Assembly (NCBI RefSeq): GCF_006716765.1
Contig: NZ_VFPO01000001.1
Location: 3,906,001 to 3,970,000 of the forward strand
DNA length: 64,000 bases
Source: Actinomadura hallensis
GTDB lineage: Bacteria; Actinomycetota; Actinomycetes; Streptosporangiales; Streptosporangiaceae
Direction: 5' to 3'
The notes under the pieces are model-generated. The model ran no database searches and was not told where the DNA came from. It worked only from the letters and a program-made list of their open reading frames with translations. Shown in pieces: positions 18,398-27,377 of this stretch. The position numbers and the translations under genes are program-made. The stretch's first letter is position 1. Each line of letters starts with the position of its first letter.

Positions 18398-19763
18398 GGA
18401 ACGCGCGCGCCCAGCGGTCCACGTCGTTCTCGATCACGCGGCGGCGCATCATGCGCATCCGCCGCGCCTGCTCGGCCGGCTCGGCCGCCAGCGCGGCCAG
18501 CAGCGTGTCCTTGAGCCCGTCGATGTCGTAGGGGTTCACCTGGAACGCCCCGCGCTTGAGCTCGGCCGCGGCGCCGGTGAACTCGCTGAGCACGAGCGCG
18601 CCGCGCAGGTCCTTGCGGCAGGCCACGTACTCCTTGGCGACGAGGTTCATGCCGTCCCGCAGCGGGGTCACCACCATCACGTCCGCCGCGAGGTAGAGCG
18701 CGGTCAGCTCGGGGCGGTCGTACGAAGTGTGCATATAGTGAATGACCGGAAATCCGAGCTCGCCGTACTCCCCGTTGATCCGGCCCACCTGCTGCTCGAT
18801 CTCCTCGCGGAGCAGCTGGTACTGCTCGACCCGCTCGCGGCTCGGCGTGGCGATCTGCACGAACACGGCCTGCCCCGGCTTGAGGTGGCCGTCCTCGAAC
18901 AGCTCCCCGAACGCCTGCAGCCGCTGCGTGATGCCCTTGGTGTAGTCGAGGCGGTCCACGCCCAGCAGGACGGTGGCGTCCCCGAGGTCGCTCCGGATCT
19001 CCTCCGCACGCTCCCGGACCTCCGGGCGCTCCACGAGGTCGTCGAGCTCGCCCACGTCCACCGAGATCGGGAAGGCGCGGGCCCGCACGACCCGGTCGTC
19101 CCAGAAGACGTCCTGCTTGACGTAGCGGGCGTCGAGGAGCCGCCGGCACAGCCGGACGAAGTTGGCCGCCGCGCCCGGCAGCTGGAAGCCGACCAGGTCC
19201 GCGCCGAGCAGGCCCTCGAGGATCTGCCGCCGCCACGGCAGCTGCCAGAACAGCTCCAGGGGCGGGAAGGGGATGTGCAGGAAGAACCCGATCCGCAGGT
19301 CAGGACGCAGCTCGCGCAGCATCCGCGGGACCAGCTGGAGCTGGTAGTCCTGCACCCACACGATCGCGCCGTCGGCGGCGACCTTGGCCGCCGCCTCCGC
19401 GAAACGCCTGTTCACCCGGACATAGACGTCCCACATCGCCCGGTCGTAGACCGGCGGCGCCACGACGTCGTGATAGAGCGGCCATAGCGTGGCGTTCGAG
19501 AAACCCTCGTAGTAAAGCTCGACCTCCCGCGCGGACTGCGCGATGGGGTGCAGCGACATGCCGTCCTCTTCGAACGGCTCGAGTTCCTCGTCGGGGGCGC
19601 CCGCCCAGCCGATCCAGGTGCCCTTCCTGCTTCGCATCACCGGGGCGATGGCGCTGACCAGGCCCCCGGGGCTGCGCCGCCAGTGCGGAGTTCCGTCCGC
19701 TCCGACGGTCCTGTCGACCGGAAGCCGGTTGGCCACCACCACGAACTCACTACCGCGCGACAC
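18333..19763 (-). CDS. otsA: Alpha,alpha-trehalose-phosphate synthase (UDP-forming)
   Basis: A 476-residue GT20 glycosyltransferase making trehalose-6-phosphate from UDP-glucose (or GDP-glucose) and glucose-6-phosphate. The N terminus is VVVANRLPV with SPGGLVSA; further on are [36 protein letters not shown] and the nucleotide-sugar site [15 protein letters not shown]. Length is normal. The start is a GTG at 19763 with AGAGAGG upstream. No otsB phosphatase is adjacent. A Crp/GlxR-like site about 220 bp upstream may link it to carbon status, though that site is equally placed for the MarR gene. Confidence 0.95.
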   Translation of the reverse strand: MSRGSEFVVVANRLPVDRTVGADGTPHWRRSPGGLVSAIAPVMRSRKGTWIGWAGAPDEELEPFEEDGMSLHPIAQSAREVELYYEGFSNATLWPLYHDVVAPPVYDRAMWDVYVRVNRRFAEAAAKVAADGAIVWVQDYQLQLVPRMLRELRPDLRIGFFLHIPFPPLELFWQLPWRRQILEGLLGADLVGFQLPGAAANFVRLCRRLLDARYVKQDVFWDDRVVRARAFPISVDVGELDDLVERPEVRERAEEIRSDLGDATVLLGVDRLDYTKGITQRLQAFGELFEDGHLKPGQAVFVQIATPSRERVEQYQLLREEIEQQVGRINGEYGELGFPVIHYMHTSYDRPELTALYLAADVMVVTPLRDGMNLVAKEYVACRKDLRGALVLSEFTGAAAELKRGAFQVNPYDIDGLKDTLLAALAAEPAEQARRMRMMRRRVIENDVDRWARAFLSELERPERSVLARPAPAVEG

Positions 19764-19982
19764 CTGCGACCCGCCTCTCTAGGAACTATCAGCGATCACT
19801 CATGCCCAGAAACGGTCATTGGGAACATCTTGTCACTTCGACGGTAAGGCGCGGCGGAGCGCAAAGGCGGGTGTCAGGCCCGCGGGCGGCCAACGGGCGG
19901 GATTGGACCGGGCCATATTCCTTTCCCGCCAGGTGACCGATGTTTACCGGCCAGTCACATCCGGGGAAGTCAAGGGCAGGAA

Positions 19983-19998
19983 TGTGACTTAGATCACA
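19983..19998. promoter_or_regulatory. Crp/GlxR-type binding site
   Basis: TGTGACTTAGATCACA matches TGTGANNTANNTCACA exactly, the consensus for cAMP receptor proteins of actinobacteria. It lies in the 358-bp gap 19764-20121 between divergent otsA and the MarR-type gene. The rest of this gap shows only promoter-like AT-richer patches. Confidence 0.7.
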
Positions 19999-20109
19999 GT
20001 ACTCGCCGAGGGCGGTCGCCGCGGTTCACGGCCCCGGCGCTGCGGCGCGGGCGGCGGAAGGCGCCCGGATTCAGGCCATCTGAAAATCCGGGCCGGGTTC
20101 CGCTCGACC

Positions 20110-20115
20110 TAGAAT
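20110..20115 (+). promoter_or_regulatory. -10 element for leaderless marR-type gene
   Basis: TAGAAT lies 6 nt before the ATG at 20122, with no Shine-Dalgarno sequence in between, so the transcript probably starts at the ATG itself. Confidence 0.55.
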
Positions 20116-20121
20116 CGCCGC

Positions 20122-20583
20122 ATGAGCGATGCGGGCGACGTCCTGGAACCACGGGAGCTGCGCGCCTGGATGGCGTTCCTCGCCGCCGCCCACCTGGTCG
20201 ACCACGAGGTCGAGCGGCAGCTCAAGCGGGACGGAGGGCTCTCCCACGCCGAGTTCGAGGTGCTGGTCAAGCTGCAGGACGCGGAGGGCGGCCGGATGCG
20301 GATGTCGGACCTCGCGCGCGAGGTCATGGTCTCCAAGAGCCGCCTCACCTACCAGGTCACCCAGCTCGAACGGGCCGGGCTCGTGAAGCGCACCGGCTGC
20401 GAGTCCGACCGCCGCTCGGTGTGGGCGGAGCTGACCGCCGACGGCGCCGAGGCGCTCGCCGGCGTCCGGCCGGGGCACCGCCGCGTCGTCCGCGAGACGC
20501 TGATCGACGTGCTGACCCCCGAGGAGATCGACGTGCTCGGCGACGCCCTCGGCCGCGTCGCCGACCGCCTGCGCGGACGGTAG
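20122..20583 (+). CDS. MarR family regulator
   Basis: A 153-residue winged-helix repressor. The DNA-binding core is MRMSDLAREVMVSKSRLTYQVTQLERAGLVKRTGCESDRRSVWAELT (recognition helix and wing), with N- and C-terminal dimerisation helices. This subgroup typically senses phenolic or oxidising ligands. The downstream FAD-linked oxidase starts 26 bp after the stop on the same strand and is probably co-transcribed and under its control. Confidence 0.88.
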   Translation: MSDAGDVLEPRELRAWMAFLAAAHLVDHEVERQLKRDGGLSHAEFEVLVKLQDAEGGRMRMSDLAREVMVSKSRLTYQVTQLERAGLVKRTGCESDRRSVWAELTADGAEALAGVRPGHRRVVRETLIDVLTPEEIDVLGDALGRVADRLRGR

Positions 20584-20609
20584 CGCCGGGCGTGCGGGAC
20601 GCCGGAGGC

Positions 20610-21794
20610 ATGCGCGACGCCGACGCCATGGGCGCAGCTGAGACCCTGCGCGGCGCGGGGACCACGGGCGGCGCGGGGACCACGGGCGAAGCGGGGCGCA
20701 TGCGCGACTTCGGCGGCATCGTGGAGCGCTCGCCCGCCCGGGTCGTCCGGCCGGGGTCGGCGGGCGAGGTCGCGGACGCCGTCCGCGAGGCCGCCGCACG
20801 GGGACTCCGCGCGGTGCCGCGCGGGCTCGGTCACTCGACGCACGGGCAGTCCCTCACCGACGGCGTGTCCCTCGACCTGCGCGGCCTCACCGGCACGGAG
20901 GTGCGGGGACGGCGGGCCGTGGCCGCGGCGGGGACGACCTGGCGGGAGGTCCTCGCGGCCACCCTGCCGCACGGCCTGACCCCGCCGGTCCTGACCGACT
21001 ACCTCGACCTCACGGTCGGCGGCACGATCTCCGCGGGCGGGATCGGCGGCACCTCGCACGTCCACGGCACCCAGGCGGACAACGTCCTCGCCCTGGACGC
21101 CGTCGTCGGCGGCGAGCCCGTCACCTGCTCCCCCGCCGTCCGGCCCGAGCTGTTCGACTCCCTCCGCGGCGGGCTCGGCCGGCACGGTGTCATCACGGCG
21201 GCGACGCTGCGGCTCGTCCCCGCCCCCGAGCGGGTGCTGAGCTGCACGATCCCCTGCCCGGACGCCGAAGGCGCGCTCCGCGTCCAGCGGGAGCTGCGCG
21301 CGGACCATCTGTCGGCACAGGTGAAGCCGTCGGAGGACGGGTGGGAGTACGAGGTGAAGGCCGTCCTGTACGGGGACGGCGCCGAACCCCCGCCCGGCAC
21401 GGCGGAAGCGGAGGAGCTCCCCTACCCCGGCTTCTGCGACCGCATGCGTCCCGACGTCGAGGAGCTGATCGCGCTCGGCGAGTGGGCGCGCCCGCACCCG
21501 TGGGGCATGGTCCTCCTGCCCGCCTCCCGCGCCGCCGCCGTCATCGGGGCGACGCTCGCGGGCATGACCGCCGAGGACCTCGGGCTGAGCGGCGTCATCC
21601 TCGTCAAGGCGCTGCGGGTCGGCCGCGTGCCGATGCTGGACGCGCCGGAGGACCCCGTCCTGTTCAGCGTCCTCCGGACGGCCTCGCCGGGCTGCGCGTC
21701 CGTGCCGGAGATGCTCGCCGCCAACCGCGCGCTCCTCGACCGCGCCCTCGCCGTGGGCGGCGCGCGCTATGCCGTCGACTCGGTCCCCGGCTGA
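20610..21794 (+). CDS. FAD-binding oxidoreductase, cytokinin dehydrogenase-like
   Basis: A 394-residue flavoprotein of the PCMH/BBE superfamily. GLGHSTHGQS contains the GHS motif in which His carries covalent FAD in cytokinin dehydrogenases. The FAD-binding domain continues with GGTISAGGIGGTSHVHG and GLGRHGVITAATLRL; a substrate-binding C-terminal half follows. The start is uncertain: the ATG at 20610 (GGAGG immediately before), 20628 and 20700 are all in frame, and the first 30 residues contain a short duplicated GAGTTG segment from an 18-nt tandem repeat, so the true start may be 20700. It follows the marR-type gene. The substrate may be an alcohol or amine; cytokinin itself is only an analogy. 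Confidence 0.78.
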   Translation: MRDADAMGAAETLRGAGTTGGAGTTGEAGRMRDFGGIVERSPARVVRPGSAGEVADAVREAAARGLRAVPRGLGHSTHGQSLTDGVSLDLRGLTGTEVRGRRAVAAAGTTWREVLAATLPHGLTPPVLTDYLDLTVGGTISAGGIGGTSHVHGTQADNVLALDAVVGGEPVTCSPAVRPELFDSLRGGLGRHGVITAATLRLVPAPERVLSCTIPCPDAEGALRVQRELRADHLSAQVKPSEDGWEYEVKAVLYGDGAEPPPGTAEAEELPYPGFCDRMRPDVEELIALGEWARPHPWGMVLLPASRAAAVIGATLAGMTAEDLGLSGVILVKALRVGRVPMLDAPEDPVLFSVLRTASPGCASVPEMLAANRALLDRALAVGGARYAVDSVPG

Positions 21795-21839
21795 CCGCGC
21801 CGGAGCTCCCGGCCGCGCCGCCCCGGGCGGAGAGCCGGG

Positions 21840-22358
21840 TCACAGGGCGAGCTTCATGACCTCCGCGTCGGGGAGCCCGGCGAGGGCCTTGCCCGGCAGC
21901 AGGATCTTGGACCTGCGCAGGCCGCTGCCGACGACGACGCGGGACGCGGCCGCGGCCGCCTCGTCCACCAGGATCGGCCAGCCGGCGGGGAGGCCGACCG
22001 GGGTGATGCCGCCGTACTCCATCCGGGTGAGCGAGGTCGCCTCGTCCATCGGCGCGAACGACGCCTTCCGGGCGCCGAGGTGCCTGCGGACGACGCCGTT
22101 CACGTCCGCGCGGTCGGTGGCGAGGACCACGCACGCCGCGTGGGCGACCTGCCCGCCGCGTTTCGCCGCGACGACCACGCAGTTGGCGCTGAGCTCCAGC
22201 GGCACGCCGTAGCGCTCGCAGAACGCCGCCGTGTCGGCGAGTTCCGGGTCGATCTCGGCGACCTCGGCCTCGGGGACCTCCCCGATCGCCGCGGCCACCG
22301 GCTCCGCCAGCAGCCCGGGGTGCTCGTCCGCCGGCCGCCAGTCGAGTCTGCCCACCAT
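21840..22358 (-). CDS. YbaK/EbsC family aminoacyl-tRNA deacylase-like protein
   Basis: A 172-residue YbaK/ProX-domain protein. The core ANCVVVAAKRGG, HLGARKASFAPMDEA and GGITPVGLP blocks are typical, including the conserved Lys and the GxxxP loop used to hydrolyse mischarged Cys- or Ala-tRNA(Pro). It is convergent with the FAD oxidoreductase gene and divergent from the GntR gene. It is free-standing, so it is probably a trans-editing enzyme. The ATG at 22358 is preceded by a weak GGGGA on the coding strand. Confidence 0.85.
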   Translation of the reverse strand: MVGRLDWRPADEHPGLLAEPVAAAIGEVPEAEVAEIDPELADTAAFCERYGVPLELSANCVVVAAKRGGQVAHAACVVLATDRADVNGVVRRHLGARKASFAPMDEATSLTRMEYGGITPVGLPAGWPILVDEAAAAASRVVVGSGLRRSKILLPGKALAGLPDAEVMKLAL

Positions 22359-22425
22359 GTGCGCGTCCCCTTTCGTCGCAACCGCTCGTCAGCCTGCCAC
22401 GGGGCTTGACGCGAAAACCTCCCGT

Positions 22426-22454
22426 GTGGTCCAGTGGCTGAGCCACTGGACCAC
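22426..22454. promoter_or_regulatory. FadR/GntR operator palindrome
   Basis: GTGGTCCAGTGGCT (22426-22439) and AGCCACTGGACCAC (22441-22454) form a perfect 14-bp inverted repeat around one base. It contains the TGGTC/GACCA half sites common for FadR-type GntR regulators and lies 14 bp before the GntR gene start. TTGACG at 22416-22421 may be the -35 box, so a bound dimer would cover the promoter. Confidence 0.8.
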
Positions 22455-22467
22455 AAGCGGAGCGCTG

Positions 22468-23184
22468 ATGACCTCGCCGATCCCCCGCGACCCGATCCCC
22501 CGCGACACCGTCGTGGACTCCCTCGTCGACCGGCTGCGCGACGACGTGCTGAGCGGCCGCTACCCGCCCGGCTCCTACCTGCCGCCCGAACGCGAGCTGG
22601 CGGCGGGCTACGAGGTCACCCGGACGTCGCTGAAGCACGCGATCGTCCGCCTCGCGCAGGCGGGGCTGCTGGAGACCCGGCACGGCGTCGGGACGCGGGT
22701 CCGCGACTACGAGCGGCTCGGCGGACCCGAGCTGCTGCCGATGCTGGTCACCACCGTCGGCCCGGCCTGGATGCGGGAGATCTTCGAGGTGCGGCGCGAG
22801 GTGGGCGCCCAGGTGGCGGCCAAGGCGGCCGGACACGCCACGGACGAGCACCGCGCCCGGCTGCGGGAGCTGGCCGCCGAGCTGCGCGACGCCGGAAGCG
22901 GGGACGCGGCGCAGCTCGTCGAATGCGAGATCCACCGCGTCGTCGCCGGGGCGACCGGCAACCGGGTGTACGGGTTCCTGGTCAACGCGCTGCTGAACAC
23001 CTACCTGAAGGTCCGGGAGAGGTTCGTGCACGCGTTCGCCGACCCCGCCGCCGCGGCCGACCGCATCGCGCCGCTGATCGACGCGCTGTGCGCCGGCGAC
23101 CCCGGCAAGGCGCACGCGGCGGCGACGCAGTACTTCGCCGAGACCGAGGCGATCATGACGGCGGGTCCCGGGAGGAACCGATGA
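22468..23184 (+). CDS. FadR-type GntR family regulator
   Basis: A 238-residue regulator with an N-terminal winged helix (PPGSYLPPERELAAGYEVTRTSLKHAIVRLAQAGLLETRHGVGTRV, about residues 30-75) and a C-terminal all-helical FCD ligand domain with the metal-binding Asp/His pattern (EIFEVRREVG, CEIHRVVAG). It is the first gene of a three-gene operon in which each start overlaps the previous stop as ATGA. It most likely represses the operon through the palindrome at 22426-22454 and responds to an acid or lipid metabolised by the GMC oxidoreductase. Confidence 0.9.
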   Translation: MTSPIPRDPIPRDTVVDSLVDRLRDDVLSGRYPPGSYLPPERELAAGYEVTRTSLKHAIVRLAQAGLLETRHGVGTRVRDYERLGGPELLPMLVTTVGPAWMREIFEVRREVGAQVAAKAAGHATDEHRARLRELAAELRDAGSGDAAQLVECEIHRVVAGATGNRVYGFLVNALLNTYLKVRERFVHAFADPAAAADRIAPLIDALCAGDPGKAHAAATQYFAETEAIMTAGPGRNR

Positions 23185-24590
23185 GCACGATGTCCGCCGG
23201 CGCGCGACGCGCTGCCTTCACGAGCGCGCGCCGCACGATGTTCGACGAGGTCATGGAAGGCGCCTTCCGCATCGCGGGAGACGACCGCACCCACCGGATG
23301 AGGCTGGAACTGTCGGTGGACCTGCCCGAGGTCCTGCGTCCGTGGAGCGACGTCGAGGGCGAGCTGACCGGGCGGGTGCACGTGCCCGGCTGGGCGGACG
23401 ACCCCTCGGCGGAGGGCCGGCTCCGGGTCGCGCCCCTCACCGCCCGCAGGATCCGCTACACCCTGGACTTCACCGCCCGCGACGGGCGGCGGCTGCGCCT
23501 GGACGGCTGGAAGTCGATCGACCCGCGGCGTCCCGTCCGCTCGATGACGACGCTCCCGGTCACGGTGACCGGCGAGGACGGGTCCGTGGCCGGCGAGGGG
23601 CTGCTGCGCTTCGACCTGCGCCGCGACCTGGTCCGGTTCGTCGCCGGCGCCCGGTTCCCCGGCCACGACCCGATGCGGTCGCGCTGGCGCGGCCAGCCCG
23701 GGCGGCTGGAGGTCTGGTACACGACGCTGACCGACGCGGCGACCGGCACCGGGTTCTGGATCCACCACGAACTGCTCGCGCCGGTCCGGGGCGAGGCGCG
23801 CTCGCACGGCTGGGCCGCCGTGTTCCCGCCCGGCGAGCGGCCCGTGTTCGGCAGGTTCGGGCCCTTCGGCTGGGACCGTCCCGAGGCCGCCGGGTTCACC
23901 GCGGGGCCGGTGGCGCAGAACGGCGACCGGCTCACCGGCACGGCGGGGACGATCGCGTGGTCGCTGCGCGAGTCCGGCGGCGGGAAGCCGATCCACACCT
24001 TCCCGCGCTGGGCGTGGGAGTGGGAGCTGCTGCCCGCGGCGCAGATCGTCCCGCGGCCCACCGCCTCCTACGAGGGGGTGATCCGGTTCGGCGACCGCGT
24101 CCTCGAACTCGACGGCGCGTACGGGGCCTCGGCGCGCATCTACGGGCACGGCAACGCGCAGCGCTGGGCGTGGCTGCACGCCGACCTCGGCGGCGGCGAC
24201 GTGTGCGAGGTCGTGGCGGCGGTGTCGACGCGGCCGGGCCTGAACCGGCTGCCGCCGCTCCCGTTCGTCCGGCTGCGGGTGGACGGCCGGGACCTCCCCT
24301 CCGGCGACCCGCTGCTCGCTTCGCGGCGCCTGAAGGCGGACATCCGGCTGCCGACCTGGACGGTGCGCGGGCGCATCGGCGACCGGGCGCTCCTGGTCGA
24401 GGTGACGCAGCGTCCCGAGGAGACGGTCGCGGTCGACTACGCCGATCCCGACGGCGCCCCGGCCGTCTGCCACAACTCCGAGCGCGCCGACGTCCGCATC
24501 GCGCTGGCGCGGCGGGCCGGGCGCGGCTGGGAGACCGAGCGGGAATGGCGGCTGGACGGCACCGGGCACGCGGAGGTGGGCCTGCGATGA
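23181..24590 (+). CDS. Hypothetical protein partnered with GMC oxidoreductase (lipocalin-like)
   Basis: A 469-residue protein with no signal peptide or membrane segment. I do not recognise a named family with certainty. The segment GTGFWIHHELLAPVRGEARSHGWAAVFPPGERPVFGRFGPFGWDR and the repeated beta-strand pattern in the second half recall the AttH/CrtC-like or tocopherol-cyclase-like lipocalin barrels, which bind or hydrate isoprenoids and lipids. The N-terminal 120 residues (ELTGRVHVPGWADDPSAEGR, then RRIRYTLDFTARDGRRLRLDG) look like a separate beta domain of the type found fused to some sterol-oxidase-like GMC proteins. It has GGAGG before the ATG, overlaps the GntR gene by 4 bp, and overlaps the GMC gene by 4 bp. 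A role in handling the GMC substrate is inferred. Confidence 0.8.
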   Translation: MSTMSAGARRAAFTSARRTMFDEVMEGAFRIAGDDRTHRMRLELSVDLPEVLRPWSDVEGELTGRVHVPGWADDPSAEGRLRVAPLTARRIRYTLDFTARDGRRLRLDGWKSIDPRRPVRSMTTLPVTVTGEDGSVAGEGLLRFDLRRDLVRFVAGARFPGHDPMRSRWRGQPGRLEVWYTTLTDAATGTGFWIHHELLAPVRGEARSHGWAAVFPPGERPVFGRFGPFGWDRPEAAGFTAGPVAQNGDRLTGTAGTIAWSLRESGGGKPIHTFPRWAWEWELLPAAQIVPRPTASYEGVIRFGDRVLELDGAYGASARIYGHGNAQRWAWLHADLGGGDVCEVVAAVSTRPGLNRLPPLPFVRLRVDGRDLPSGDPLLASRRLKADIRLPTWTVRGRIGDRALLVEVTQRPEETVAVDYADPDGAPAVCHNSERADVRIALARRAGRGWETEREWRLDGTGHAEVGLR

Positions 24591-26395
24591 GCGCCATGAC
24601 CGGGGCGGTCGCGACCCTGCTCGGCATCGAGGACGCCGCGGACCTCGACCGCGTCGCCGCCGGCGCCGAGGCCATCGCGGAGTCGCTGCCCTCCCCGGCG
24701 CGGCTCGGCCTGCGCACCGGCGCGGGAACCCTCGACGTGCTGGCGCGGATCACCACCGGGCACGCCCTGGACGGCCTCGACTCCGACGCCCGCGACGCGT
24801 TCTGCGCCCGGGTCGCCGCCCGGCCGTCCACCGCCCGGATCGCCGAGCTGATGAAGATCCCGCTGCTGCTGGCGGCCGGGACGGAGCTGCTGCCCGCGCC
24901 GCCGCCCCCGCGCCGCCTGGCCCGCCCGGACCCGGCGCTGGACTGCACTCCGGCCGCGCAGTGGCCGGGCTGCACGACCGCCGACGCCGTCGTGATCGGG
25001 TCGGGGGCGGGCGGCGCGATGGCGGCCCGGACCCTCGCCCGGCGCGGCATGGCGGTGGTCGTCCTGGAGGAGGGGCGGCGGTTCACCTCCCGCGACTTCA
25101 GGGAGCGCCCGCCGCTCGACCGCTTCCTCGCCCTGTACCGGGACGGCGGCGCCACCGTCGCCCTCGGCCGCCCGCCCGTGCTGCTGCCGGAGGGCAGGGC
25201 GGTCGGCGGCACGACCGTGGTCAACAGCGGCACCTGCTACCGGACCCCCGGGCACGTCCTGCGCCGGTGGGCGGACGCCGGCGCGCCCGTCGAGGGGTTC
25301 GGCGCCCGGCTGGACGAGGTGGAGGCCACGCTGCGGGTCGCGCCGCAGCCGCTGGGCCCGCTCGGCCGCAACGGGCGCCTCGCGCTCGCCGGCGCGGAGC
25401 GGCTCGGCTGGCGCGCCGCGCCGCTGCGCCGCAACGCGCCGGGCTGCGTGGGCAGCGCGCAGTGCGCCGTCGGCTGCCCGCACAACGCCAAGTACGGCGT
25501 GCACCTGAACGCGCTGCCGCAGGCGTGCGAGGCGGGCGCCCGCATCGTCAGCGAGGCGCGGGCCGAGCGGATCCTCGTCGAGCGCGGCACCGCGACCGGC
25601 GTGCGCGCGCGCCGTCCCGACGGGACGTTCTTCGAGGTCCTGGCACCGCGGATCGTCGTCGCCGCGGGCGCCACCCAGACCCCGCTGCTCCTGCGGCGCT
25701 CCGGGCTCGGCAGGCACCCGGAGCTGGGGCGCGGCATGGCCGTCCACCCCGCGACGAACCTGGCCGGCCGGTTCGCCGAGCCGGTCGAGTCGTGGTCGGG
25801 GGTGATGCAGAGCGTCGGCATCGAGGAGCTGCACGCCGACGGGATCCTCATCGAGGCGACGGCGAGCCCGCCCGGCATGAGCTCGTTCCCGCTGCCCGGC
25901 CTCGGCCGGGCCCTGCGCCGCGAGCTGGCGCGCGCCGACCGGCTCGCCGTGCTCGGGGCGATGATCGCCGACGCCCCGTCCGGCCGGGTCCGCGGCGCCC
26001 GGCGCCGGGCGCTGCTGCGCTACGACCTGGCCCGCGAGGACGCCGCCCGGCTGCGCCGCGCCATCGTCGCGATGGGGCGGGTGCTGTTCGCCGCCGGCGC
26101 CGAGGAGGTGCTCACCGGGCTGCCCCGGTCCCCGGTCGTGCGGGACGAGGCGGAGCTGACCCGCGCCGCTGCCATGGCCTCCGCCGCGGACCTGCACCTG
26201 GCAGCCTTCCACCCCACCGGCACCGCGAAGCTCGGCGCGGACGCGGACCGGGCCCCGGTCGACCCGTCCGGACGGCTGCGCGGGGTCCGCGGCGTCCACG
26301 TCGCGGACGCGTCGGTGCTGCCGAGCTGCCCCGAGGTGAACCCGCAGCTGACGATCATGGCGATGGCGCTGGCCATCGCCGACGGCATCGACTAG
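24587..26395 (+). CDS. GMC family FAD-dependent oxidoreductase (long-chain alcohol/sterol oxidase-like)
   Basis: A 602-residue GMC oxidoreductase. The first 120 residues are a helical domain resembling gluconate dehydrogenase subunit 3-like extensions. The FAD-binding Rossmann motif VVIGSGAGGAMAARTLARRG is at about residue 135, then GRAVGGTTVVNSGTCYRTP. A Cys cluster CVGSAQCAVGCPHNAKYG, typical of bacterial long-chain alcohol oxidases, is near 288. The catalytic HPTGTAKLG and C-terminal CPEVNPQLTIMAMA complete the fold. It overlaps the upstream gene (ATGA). A lipid alcohol or sterol is the likely substrate class. Confidence 0.88.
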   Translation: MSAMTGAVATLLGIEDAADLDRVAAGAEAIAESLPSPARLGLRTGAGTLDVLARITTGHALDGLDSDARDAFCARVAARPSTARIAELMKIPLLLAAGTELLPAPPPPRRLARPDPALDCTPAAQWPGCTTADAVVIGSGAGGAMAARTLARRGMAVVVLEEGRRFTSRDFRERPPLDRFLALYRDGGATVALGRPPVLLPEGRAVGGTTVVNSGTCYRTPGHVLRRWADAGAPVEGFGARLDEVEATLRVAPQPLGPLGRNGRLALAGAERLGWRAAPLRRNAPGCVGSAQCAVGCPHNAKYGVHLNALPQACEAGARIVSEARAERILVERGTATGVRARRPDGTFFEVLAPRIVVAAGATQTPLLLRRSGLGRHPELGRGMAVHPATNLAGRFAEPVESWSGVMQSVGIEELHADGILIEATASPPGMSSFPLPGLGRALRRELARADRLAVLGAMIADAPSGRVRGARRRALLRYDLAREDAARLRRAIVAMGRVLFAAGAEEVLTGLPRSPVVRDEAELTRAAAMASAADLHLAAFHPTGTAKLGADADRAPVDPSGRLRGVRGVHVADASVLPSCPEVNPQLTIMAMALAIADGID

Positions 26396-26428
26396 CCCCG
26401 GCGGGGATCCGGCTGGATGCGGCGGGCG

Positions 26429-27157
26429 TCAGGAGGTGCGGTCCCGCTCGTAGTCTCTGCCTCCTGCCCGTTCCCTGCGTCGCGCCCGATGCCCGCCCGG
26501 CCGGCCCTTGCCGTGACGTCGCGACCTGACGACGCGCACGGCGGCGAACGCCGCCACCGCCAGGACGAAGAGCGCGAGCACGGCCTTGGAGTAGATGCCC
26601 AGGTAGCGCTCGACCGTGCGCCAGTTGTCGCCGAGCACGTACCCGGCCGTGATGAACGCCGTGTTCCAGAGCGCGCTGCCCAGCGTCGTGTACAGCAGGA
26701 ACGTTCTCATCCGCATGCGCTCCAGCCCCGCCGGGACGGAGATCAGGCTGCGGAAGATCGGGACCATCCGGCCGAAGAACACCGCCTTGGCGCCGTGCCG
26801 CGCGAACCACGCCTCCGTCCGGTCCAGGTCGTCGAGCTTGACCAGCGGCAGCCGCGTCACAAGGGCCCGCATTCGGTCCCGGCCGACCAGCACACCGACC
26901 CAGTAGAGGACCAGGGCCCCCACCACGCTCCCGGCCGTCGTGCACGCCATGGCCGCGGCCAAGTTCATGTCGCCCTGCGCGGCCGTGAACCCCGCCAGCG
27001 GAAGGATCACCTCGCTCGGCAGGGGCGGGAACAGGTTCTCCAGCGCGATCGCCAGCCCCGCGCCGGGCGCGCCGAGCCTGTCCATCAGGTCGGTCGCCCA
27101 GCCCGCGACGCCGCCGGCGATCTCGCCCGCGGAGACCGCGTACGTCATCTCGATCAT
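26429..27157 (-). CDS. DedA family membrane protein
   Basis: A 242-residue integral membrane protein of the DedA/VTT (SNARE-associated) family, flippases or transporters needed for membrane lipid homeostasis. The diagnostic ENLFPPLPSEVILPLAGF is at about residue 37, FFGRMVPIFRSLISVPAG is in the re-entrant region, and GYVLGDNW follows. A basic tail of about 30 residues (RRHGKGRPGGHRARRR) ends the protein. Starts at 27157 and 27148 are both possible and neither has a strong ribosome binding site. It is convergent with the GMC gene. Confidence 0.9.
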   Translation of the reverse strand: MIEMTYAVSAGEIAGGVAGWATDLMDRLGAPGAGLAIALENLFPPLPSEVILPLAGFTAAQGDMNLAAAMACTTAGSVVGALVLYWVGVLVGRDRMRALVTRLPLVKLDDLDRTEAWFARHGAKAVFFGRMVPIFRSLISVPAGLERMRMRTFLLYTTLGSALWNTAFITAGYVLGDNWRTVERYLGIYSKAVLALFVLAVAAFAAVRVVRSRRHGKGRPGGHRARRRERAGGRDYERDRTS

Positions 27158-27377
27158 GCCGGCCACGCTCGGAACGGCACCGCCCCCGTCACCATGGAGA
27201 ACACCGCCTACCCGCCCGGCCGCCCACCACACCCCGGCCATGCGGGAGAACACCCCCGCCAGGAGGGGTCGGGTGTGCGGAAACCCCCGCCGCACAAGGG
27301 TTTTCGGGCCTACGCTTAGAAGCCCGCTTCCCCTCCCGTGCGCTGTGCCGCGGGACAAGACTGGAAGGAGCCGCCCC

